A DNA stretch of 64,000 nt from Bacteroidales bacterium (GTDB lineage: Bacteria; Bacteroidota; Bacteroidia; Bacteroidales; UBA4181). Made by a program: the position numbers and the translations under genes. The stretch is taken from NCBI GenBank assembly GCA_031275285.1, contig JAISOY010000082.1, positions 1 through 64,000 of the forward strand, written 5' to 3'. Positions 57,583 to 64,000 of this stretch are shown piece by piece. Under the pieces are notes generated by a model, which was not told the DNA's origin, ran no database searches, and saw only the letters and a program-made list of their open reading frames with translations. Every line of letters begins with the position of its first letter. Within the stretch, counting starts at the first letter, position 1.

Positions 57583-58635
57583 ATGAAATTTGTATCTACC
57601 CATAATAATGATGTTATCCGTCAGGTTTTATTTATCATTGCATTGATTGCTTTGGGCGTTGTTATATTCAAGGAGTTACGTTTTTTTCTGGGGGGTGCTT
57701 TGGGGGCACTTACGTTTTACGTGATACTGCGTAATCCGTTTTTATTCCTGGTCGAGAAGCGTAAATGGAATAAAAGTATCGCCTCATTAGCGCTTATTTT
57801 ATTACTGGTGATTTTTTTAATGCTGTTCGGTGCCGGAGCCATTGATATGGTCATGTCCAGAATTTCAGAATTTGATAATAAGCGGGTGATGGATGGCATT
57901 AATGTGATCAATGATAAGATCAAGCAGGCAACCGGATTTGATATTTATTCCAGCAAATTCTTTGAGCAAACAAAAGATACATTATTGCGCATTACCTCGG
58001 AAGTATTGAATTCAGCGTATGGTTTTGCAGCAAATATGGTGATGATGATATTCATTTTGTATTTCATGTTGGTGAACAATACAAAAATGGAAACCAATGC
58101 AGTCAAGATTATTCCGTTCCGGGGAAAAGCGTTGTCTCAGGTACTTCAGGAAGTAAAAGGCATGATAATTTCCAATGCAGTAGGGATCCCGTCCATTATG
58201 ATCATACAAGGAATGATTGCGACATTAGGGTACTGGATTTTTGGTATTAAGGATCCATGGTTTTGGGGTGTGATTACTGGATTCTTCAGCATCATACCAA
58301 TCGTCGGAACAGTTGCCGTATGGGGACTACTGTGTATCTATTTACTGGGTTCCGGACAAATATGGCAAGGTATCGGGCTTTTGCTTTATTGTGCCGTTCT
58401 TGTATCATCTATGGATAATATCGTCCGCATTGTGTTGGGTAAATATATGGTCAATACGCATCCCCTGATCACGATCCTGGGAGTAATTATGGGAATAAGC
58501 CTGTTCGGGTTTTGGGGTATTATCTTCGGACCTATATTGATAGATCTGTTTTTACTTCTGTTTAAAATATACCGTACAGAATATATGCATGAAAACGAAC
58601 GGCCTTCTGATTCCTCAAAAGCGGTTGTTTCCTGA
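57583..58635 (+). CDS. AI-2E family transporter-like membrane protein
   Basis: This belongs to the large AI-2E/YdiK/PerM family of exporters and ion transporters. The 350-residue protein has about seven to eight membrane segments, two near the start (residues 13-50), one at 60-85, then a soluble region, then a block from 145 on. The C-terminal family signature GFFSIIPIVGTVAVWG and the LITILGVIMGISLFGFWGIIFGPI segment are clear. The solute is not predictable. It converges on the histidine kinase gene with three bases between stops. Confidence 0.9.
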   Translation: MKFVSTHNNDVIRQVLFIIALIALGVVIFKELRFFLGGALGALTFYVILRNPFLFLVEKRKWNKSIASLALILLLVIFLMLFGAGAIDMVMSRISEFDNKRVMDGINVINDKIKQATGFDIYSSKFFEQTKDTLLRITSEVLNSAYGFAANMVMMIFILYFMLVNNTKMETNAVKIIPFRGKALSQVLQEVKGMIISNAVGIPSIMIIQGMIATLGYWIFGIKDPWFWGVITGFFSIIPIVGTVAVWGLLCIYLLGSGQIWQGIGLLLYCAVLVSSMDNIVRIVLGKYMVNTHPLITILGVIMGISLFGFWGIIFGPILIDLFLLLFKIYRTEYMHENERPSDSSKAVVS

Positions 58636-58638
58636 TGT

Positions 58639-61344
58639 TCATCGATCCTCCTGAGTATCCAGATGCTTTTTTACAGTAAAGAAAAAAGTACTTCCTTCAC
58701 CGAGTTTGGACTCTACCCATATACGTCCTCCCATTTGTCCGATCAGTCCTTTTGAGATAGATAGTCCCAGGCCGGTACCTCCATATTTAGGTTTAAGTTC
58801 AATTTCTGTTCCCTGCCGGAAATATTCAAAGATAACTTCTTGTTGATCTTCCGGAATACCAATGCCGGTATCTTCCACAAAAAATAATAATTCGGAAGGA
58901 TCATCCGTCTCTTTGTAACCAAACCGGATATAGCCTTTTTCAGTGTATTTAATAGCGTTTTCTACAAGATTATATAAAACTTGCCGTATTCGTGTACGAT
59001 CATTTTTGACGGTATCATCTTTCAGGAAATGGCGATCATCGAGATGAAAGAAGAGGGCCGTATTCTCTCCCAGCTGGAGTATGAACAGGTTTTCGATCTC
59101 TTTCATCAGTTCATTTAGTTCAAATTCGGCAGGAAAGATTTTGATTTGCTGGATTTCCAGTTTGGAGATATCGATGATGTTTTCAACCAGTTGTAATAAT
59201 TGGGAAACACTATTGTGGATGGTTGAAATATATATTTTACGTTTATCCGGGGAAAGCCTTTCATTTTCGACAAAACCAATGAATCCCATGATCGCATTCA
59301 TGGGTGTACGGATCTCGTGAGACATATTTGCCAAAAATACTGATTTTAAACGATCGGCCTCTTCGGCTTTTTCTTTGGCTATATTTAAGGATTGTTCCAC
59401 TTCTTTTTGTTTGGTAATATCAATCACTAATCCATCCCAGACAACATTCTTTTTGTCATCGATATGCGGAAATTCATGATTGTATAACCATATTGACTTA
59501 CCATTTTGTGTAAGATGGAATTCATGCCTGAAGGGTTGTAACTTGATGGCATATTCCCGTTCTTTTTTCTTGATAGCTTCGGATCCTCCTTCATCTAAGT
59601 ACGAAAACAGGTCACGATGACCATTCATAAGAAGTTCAGGAGAAATGCCGAATAATTTTTCTACATTACTACTGATATAAGACAGGTGCTCTTTTCCATC
59701 CTCACTGATGATCTTTCTGTATATGAATCCTCCGGAGAGATTATTGCTCATGCTGTACAGCTGCATGTCCTTTTCGGCCTGTTCAGCTGTTTTCTTCTGG
59801 ACCATATCTTCAAGATAATCCTTGTACATGTTCAACTCATTGTTGGACAGGCGTAACTGTTCCTGTATCTGTAACATTTCTTCATGGCTTTCCTGTAGTA
59901 ATGAATTTTTTTTCTTGATTTGCCGATAGTTGGCAATTAATTTGGTCAACAAAATAGCCATCAATGCCAAAGCTATCAGGGAAAGGACAATGATTTTACG
60001 ACGACGGATAATACTTTGATTCTGCTGCTCAGCCTGCATTTGCCATTCCAACTCCTTTTGTTCCTGAATTTCTTTTAGCTCATATTGTATCTGTAATATG
60101 TCTAAACGTCTTTTACTTTCGACGGAGACCAATGAATCATGTAGGTGAACCGATAATCGTTTTACTTTGAATGCTTTTTCAGGATTTCCTTTTTTCAGGT
60201 ATATATCGCTTAATTTGTTTAATATCTGGACCTCTACAGATGCGGTGCCGGTTTCACGGTTGTATTTCTGGGCTGTCAGGAAAGATCGTTCTGCTTTATC
60301 CAGTTGTCCTGATTCCAGGGCATCTGTTCCTACCCACATATATATATGGGCTATGGTAGAAGGAAGTTCAGAGGATAAAGCTTTTTGCAGGGCCTTGTTT
60401 TGGTAATAAACAGTACTGTCCTTCTTTCCGGATCTCTTGTATATATCGCTGATTCCCTGATACGTATAAGCCAAGGCGAAATTATTGGGGTTGATCTGCT
60501 CATATAATGAACTAGCTTCAGATAATAGCTCCAACGTTTTTTGGGGATCTGTTTTTGCAGTAATATTAAAAGCATAATCGCGGAGAACGGTTGCTTCCAT
60601 TTGGTAATTATCTATCCGTTGGAAGTATTCTATAGCCGTCTCATAAAGTTGTATGCTGGTAGCCGTATCATTCAGGGCCAGATAAGGGGCAGCCAGGTTA
60701 TAACTGATAGATGCTGCAGACAAAGTATCTCCGATGCTCCAGGCTATATCCAATGCATCTTTCCCGTATTCAATCGAGAGCTCATTTTCTGAAATGTCCT
60801 TATAGATCTGAGACATCAATCTTTTGATGTCCAACATCCATTCCTGGTCATCTACCTGAAACAATGATGAGGCAATGTTCAGGTATTCCAATGCTTGTAT
60901 ATATTTTTCCTGGGCCCGGTAGGTATAACCGATATTATACATGGCTGCAGCTTTTTCATAGGCAGAGCCAAGCTGTGACGCTTTTTCATAAGATTCCTCA
61001 AAATAATGAATGGCTTCATCATGTCTTCCGGCATAGTAATAAATAGCTCCCATGGTCCGGGTTATTTCAATTTCCCCTTTCAGGAAATCAATGTTCTGGG
61101 AAAGAACCAATCCGCTGTCTGCATAATAATATGCCGTATCATAATATTGTTGTTCTCCCTGGTAAACATTCACATATGCAGAAGTCGAGATTTCACGGGC
61201 AATTTTATTGTAAAGCATGATACGTCCCGTATCAGTTTTTTCTTTATGCAACATCACCCGCAGACTATCTATTTTTGATGTCTGAGCGATAGAAGTCATA
61301 ACTAAGCAGAAGCACGCAATAAAAATGCACCAGGATCTATTCAT
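58639..61344 (-). CDS. TPR-PAS sensor histidine kinase
   Basis: This is a large membrane histidine kinase. The 901-residue protein has a signal peptide (residues 1-20), a periplasmic region of about seven TPR repeats (about 70-400), one membrane segment (about 450-472, IIVLSLIALALMAILLTKLI), and a coiled coil. A PAS domain follows (about 535-650), then the phospho-acceptor helix ANMSHEIRTPMNAIMGF (His near 676) and the ATPase domain (GTGLGLSISKGLIGQMGG near 870). There is no receiver domain and no response regulator gene nearby, so its partner is elsewhere. The signal is unknown. Confidence 0.94.
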   Translation of the reverse strand: MNRSWCIFIACFCLVMTSIAQTSKIDSLRVMLHKEKTDTGRIMLYNKIAREISTSAYVNVYQGEQQYYDTAYYYADSGLVLSQNIDFLKGEIEITRTMGAIYYYAGRHDEAIHYFEESYEKASQLGSAYEKAAAMYNIGYTYRAQEKYIQALEYLNIASSLFQVDDQEWMLDIKRLMSQIYKDISENELSIEYGKDALDIAWSIGDTLSAASISYNLAAPYLALNDTATSIQLYETAIEYFQRIDNYQMEATVLRDYAFNITAKTDPQKTLELLSEASSLYEQINPNNFALAYTYQGISDIYKRSGKKDSTVYYQNKALQKALSSELPSTIAHIYMWVGTDALESGQLDKAERSFLTAQKYNRETGTASVEVQILNKLSDIYLKKGNPEKAFKVKRLSVHLHDSLVSVESKRRLDILQIQYELKEIQEQKELEWQMQAEQQNQSIIRRRKIIVLSLIALALMAILLTKLIANYRQIKKKNSLLQESHEEMLQIQEQLRLSNNELNMYKDYLEDMVQKKTAEQAEKDMQLYSMSNNLSGGFIYRKIISEDGKEHLSYISSNVEKLFGISPELLMNGHRDLFSYLDEGGSEAIKKKEREYAIKLQPFRHEFHLTQNGKSIWLYNHEFPHIDDKKNVVWDGLVIDITKQKEVEQSLNIAKEKAEEADRLKSVFLANMSHEIRTPMNAIMGFIGFVENERLSPDKRKIYISTIHNSVSQLLQLVENIIDISKLEIQQIKIFPAEFELNELMKEIENLFILQLGENTALFFHLDDRHFLKDDTVKNDRTRIRQVLYNLVENAIKYTEKGYIRFGYKETDDPSELLFFVEDTGIGIPEDQQEVIFEYFRQGTEIELKPKYGGTGLGLSISKGLIGQMGGRIWVESKLGEGSTFFFTVKKHLDTQEDR

Positions 61345-61448
61345 GCATGATAGCTATTCGTATTTAACAAGCCCTGTAACCAAATTAAATACAGTATTGG
61401 AAATATCTTGATATGAAACATACTCATCTGTCACGATAATCATGGCTT

Positions 61449-62834
61449 TTAAATTTCCGCTATTTCCTTCATGATTTTTTGAGCCAGTACATCTGCCCGT
61501 TCCTTAGTTTTACTTTCTGTATAGATACGGATGATCGGTTCAGTATTCGACTTGCGCAAATGTACCCATTCATCTGCAAAATCAATCTTCACTCCGTCAA
61601 TGTCGTTTATCTGTTCATTGGCGTAATGTTTTTTTATTTGTGCCAGTATGGCATCTACGTCTACAGATGGGTTTAACTCAATTTTATTTTTCGACATGTA
61701 ATATTCGGGATATTGGGCCCGTAATTCGGAAGTTTTTTTATTGGATTTGGCCAATTGTGTCAGGAATAAAGCAATTCCTACCAGGGCATCCCGACCGTAA
61801 TGCAGTGCAGGATAAATGATTCCTCCGTTTCCTTCACCTCCAATGATCGCCTGGTTAGCTTTCATGGCAGTGACTACATTTACTTCCCCGACAGCAGCAG
61901 CCACATATTTTCCACCCTGTGCCAAAGTCACGTCCCTTAAAGCTCTTGATGAAGAGAGATTAGATGACGTGTTCCCTCCTCCCGGTGTATTCTGAAGCAC
62001 ATAATCGGCTACAGATACCAGCGTATACTCTTCTCCGAACATGCTTCCGTCTTCGTTGATAATAGCCAGCCTGTCTACGTCAGGATCCACGACAAAACCT
62101 ATATCTGCACCTTGTTCTTTGGTGATTTTGGATATTTCTGTAAGGTGTTCGGGTAAAGGCTCCGGATTGTGTGGGAACTGGCCATTGGGCTCACAATATA
62201 ACTCAACAATATCATTCACACCAAGAGCCTTTAATAATTGTGGAATGATGATGCCTCCCACTGAATTGACACAATCGATAGATACTTTAAAATTTTTAGC
62301 CTTTATCTCTTTCTTATCTACTAAAGGCAAAGCAAGGACCTGATCAATGTGGTATTGCGTATAGTCCTTACGAGTTACTTTTCCCAGGTCGTCTACCTGT
62401 GCGAAAGAAAAATCTTCTTTATCTGCAATAGCCAGCACCGCTTTTCCATCAGCATCGCTTAGGAATTCGCCTTTATCATTCAGTAATTTCAAAGCATTCC
62501 ATTGTTTCGGATTATGGCTGGCTGTTAAAATCAATCCACCTTGAGCTTTTTCAGCAGTTACTGCCATTTCAACCGTAGGCGTTGTGGCCAGGTCGATATC
62601 CACTACATCGGCACCCATTCCGACTAAAGTTCCGATAACGATTTGTTTGACCATCGGACCGGATATGCGGGCATCACGGCCCAGCACTATTTTTATTTTT
62701 CCTGTATTTGCCTGCTTTTTTGCCCAGACAGTATACGCCGCTGTAAATTTTACTACATCCAACGGTGTTAGACCATCACCCGGTTGTCCACCGATAGTTC
62801 CCCTGATACCGGAAATTGATTTGATCAGTGTCAT
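61449..62834 (-). CDS. glmM: Phosphoglucosamine mutase-type phosphohexomutase
   Basis: This enzyme of the alpha-D-phosphohexomutase family probably makes glucosamine-1-phosphate for peptidoglycan and LPS. The 461-residue protein has the phosphoserine motif TASHNP (S106), the metal loop DPDVDR (near residue 245), the sugar-binding loop GGEGNGG (near 335), and the phosphate loop RKSNTEPIIRIYTE near the end. The sugar loop reads GEGNGG rather than the GEQSGH of proteobacterial GlmM. Sugar choice (glucosamine, glucose or mannose phosphate) is therefore not certain. Confidence 0.9.
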   Translation of the reverse strand: MTLIKSISGIRGTIGGQPGDGLTPLDVVKFTAAYTVWAKKQANTGKIKIVLGRDARISGPMVKQIVIGTLVGMGADVVDIDLATTPTVEMAVTAEKAQGGLILTASHNPKQWNALKLLNDKGEFLSDADGKAVLAIADKEDFSFAQVDDLGKVTRKDYTQYHIDQVLALPLVDKKEIKAKNFKVSIDCVNSVGGIIIPQLLKALGVNDIVELYCEPNGQFPHNPEPLPEHLTEISKITKEQGADIGFVVDPDVDRLAIINEDGSMFGEEYTLVSVADYVLQNTPGGGNTSSNLSSSRALRDVTLAQGGKYVAAAVGEVNVVTAMKANQAIIGGEGNGGIIYPALHYGRDALVGIALFLTQLAKSNKKTSELRAQYPEYYMSKNKIELNPSVDVDAILAQIKKHYANEQINDIDGVKIDFADEWVHLRKSNTEPIIRIYTESKTKERADVLAQKIMKEIAEI

Positions 62835-62862
62835 GTTGATTGTTTATTCTAAGATTAATTTA

Positions 62863-62870
62863 CAAAAATA
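62863..62870 (-). promoter_or_regulatory. -7 box upstream of glmM
   Basis: The minus strand reads TATTTTTG, 28 bases before the glmM start. It lies next to the divergent box at 62874-62881. Confidence 0.45.
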
Positions 62871-62873
62871 ACA

Positions 62874-62881
62874 TAAATTTG
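62874..62881 (+). promoter_or_regulatory. -7 box upstream of the AlbA_2 gene
   Basis: TAAATTTG is an exact match to the Bacteroidota -7 box. It lies downstream of the first ATG of the AlbA_2 frame (62840) and upstream of the GTG at 62909, which decides that start. Confidence 0.5.
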
Positions 62882-62908
62882 TCATTTATTCTTTTTCTTT
62901 TGACGGCT

Positions 62909-63553
62909 GTGGCACATTACATTCAAACACTGATTGTGCAAGGAGAACATCAACACCTTGATTTTAAGTTCGAGATCAATGATGCCCGGAAAATAGCCAG
63001 GTCATTTGTTGCATTTGCCAATTCAGAGGGCGGGAAGCTACTTATTGGAGTGAAAGATAATGGAAGTGTTGCCGGTGTCCGTACCGAAGAAGAACATTAC
63101 ATGATTGAAGCGGCGGCTTCCTATTATTGTCTTCCACCGGTTCCTTACAGTGTCCGGAAATGGGAACTGGAGGGGAAAACCGTGCTGGAAGTGGATATTC
63201 CTGAAGGCAAAGACAAACCCTATCTGGTCAAGTTGAAAGAGGAGACACCTAAAGCCTATGTCCGTATTGCTGATGAAAACATCAGGGCATCCCATATACA
63301 GGTCATGGCATGGAAAAAACAAAAATATCCTTCAGGTCTTTTAATCGACGATGCAGAAAACCAAAGCAGGTTGCTGCATTATATGGAGACCCTTCAGCCT
63401 GTTTCCCTTAATATGGTTTGTAAAACATTAATGTTGACCCGGAAAAAAGCTGAACATCTTTTGGCGGATATGGTATACCTGAATGTATTGGATATCTTAT
63501 ATCAGGATGATAAAGTTTTGTTCCGGATCAAAAATAAACCGGATGTTTTTTGA
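62909..63553 (+). CDS. AlbA_2 (Schlafen-like) ATP-binding domain protein
   Basis: This is a putative nucleic-acid- or ATP-binding protein. I start it at the GTG of 62909 (214 residues), because a consensus -7 box lies after the upstream ATG at 62840 and the family begins near this point. The AlbA_2 domain is clear: EHQHLDFKFEINDARKIARSFVAFANSEGGKLLIGVKDNG (residues 13-52), then KPYLVKLKEETPKAYVRIADENI. The C-terminal 70 residues look like a winged helix. Function is unknown. Confidence 0.82.
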   Translation: MAHYIQTLIVQGEHQHLDFKFEINDARKIARSFVAFANSEGGKLLIGVKDNGSVAGVRTEEEHYMIEAAASYYCLPPVPYSVRKWELEGKTVLEVDIPEGKDKPYLVKLKEETPKAYVRIADENIRASHIQVMAWKKQKYPSGLLIDDAENQSRLLHYMETLQPVSLNMVCKTLMLTRKKAEHLLADMVYLNVLDILYQDDKVLFRIKNKPDVF

Positions 63554-63578
63554 ACAGTTTAAAAATATATAAAGGCTC

Positions 63579-64000
63579 ATGATGGATCAGATAGTAAAAG
63601 ATGTTCGTAAATCATTGAAAGAAAGTGCCGATGATAAGACGCTTTCTACCGGTCAGCGTTTTTTCAAAGAACAGATCCAATTCTATGGGGTAAGGATACC
63701 GTTGGTAAACCAGATCAGCAAACAGTTTTTCGATACGATAAAGCAACGTGAAAAAAGTGAGATTTTTGCCTTATGTGAAGAATTGTGGAAGTCCGGATAC
63801 AGTGAAGAGTCATATGTTGCCTGTAACTGGTCATATTATATCCATGAACGGTATACCCCGGAAGATTTCAGTGTTTTTGACAGGTGGGTTGATCTATATG
63901 TCAGTAATTGGGCTTCCTGCGATACATTATGTAATCATTCCGTAGGGACATTTGTTGAAATGTATCCGGAATATGTAAACAGGTTGAAGGAGTGGGCAAA
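63579..64000 (+). CDS. DNA alkylation repair (AlkD-like) protein, partial
   Basis: The reading frame opens at 63579 (ATG ATG GAT CAG) and is still open at the window edge, so only the first 140 residues are present. The all-helical sequence (MDQIVKDVRKSLKESADDK, then QFYGVRIPLVNQI and CNWSYYIHERYTPEDFSVFDRWVDLY) resembles the HEAT-repeat DNA alkylation repair family. AlkD members remove positively charged alkylated bases. The expected catalytic Trp and Asp pair lies beyond the visible part, apart from a possible Trp in the NWASCDTLCNHSVG segment. It lies 25 bases after the AlbA_2 stop. Confidence 0.85.
   Translation, partial: MMDQIVKDVRKSLKESADDKTLSTGQRFFKEQIQFYGVRIPLVNQISKQFFDTIKQREKSEIFALCEELWKSGYSEESYVACNWSYYIHERYTPEDFSVFDRWVDLYVSNWASCDTLCNHSVGTFVEMYPEYVNRLKEWA

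Overview
The window looks like a contiguous piece of a Bacteroidota chromosome, most likely order Bacteroidales (inference). The evidence is the full set of core type IX secretion genes (porP/sprF-like, gldK, gldL, gldM, gldN), AT-rich intergenic DNA with Bacteroidota-type promoters (TAnnTTTG -7 boxes, two of them with a TTTG -33 box exactly 19 bases upstream), almost no Shine-Dalgarno sequences, families largely confined to this phylum (DUF4271, DUF4294, DUF6599, GldB-like lipoprotein), and a two-subunit methylmalonyl-CoA mutase. No tRNA, rRNA, CRISPR array, phage or insertion sequence was seen.

Layout. 1-13.2 kb is the information-processing block on the + strand: rpoB, rpoC, a strong terminator, a canonical promoter with a leader hairpin, then rimP-nusA-infB. 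13.3-24.4 kb is mostly on the - strand: NAD kinase, an M23 envelope peptidase, a Tat-exported Gfo/Idh-type oxidoreductase, a DUF4294 protein, pyrH-yjbQ and the mutA-mutB mutase pair, interrupted by one + strand FtsX-like permease. 24.6-30.5 kb holds aroE converging on a - strand run of PBP1A, DUF4271, hemD, rnpA and yidD. 30.6-40.1 kb runs on the + strand: topA overlapping an arginase-fold protein that has lost its metal ligands, then the type IX secretion locus ending in a strong terminator. 40.2-45.4 kb carries a GNAT, hisC, a thioesterase, prfA and dnaG. 45.4-50.3 kb contains three same-direction copies of a 92-94 bp repeat around a GldB-like lipoprotein, an SGNH hydrolase, recQ and a solitary PqqD-like protein. 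50.3-52.8 kb has lgt, a methylguanine-DNA methyltransferase, and an XRE/DUF2975 pair. 52.8-57.1 kb has a secreted protein broken by a shift at an A10 tract, a Tat-exported Fe-S aldo-keto reductase, a DUF6599 protein and a solitary HsdR-N-like nuclease-fold protein. The end carries an AI-2E family membrane protein, a large TPR-PAS histidine kinase, phosphoglucomutase/glmM, an AlbA_2 protein and the start of an AlkD-like repair protein.

Most of the window is housekeeping. The best candidates for something undescribed are (1) the repeat family at 45401-50241, where each copy begins with a terminator-like hairpin just after one gene and, in two of three cases, ends 7-11 bases before the next gene's start; (2) the solitary PqqD-like protein framed by two of these repeats, its stop codon formed by the first bases of the downstream copy; and (3) the arginase-family pseudoenzyme between topA and the secretion locus. 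All functional readings of these three are inference from sequence alone.
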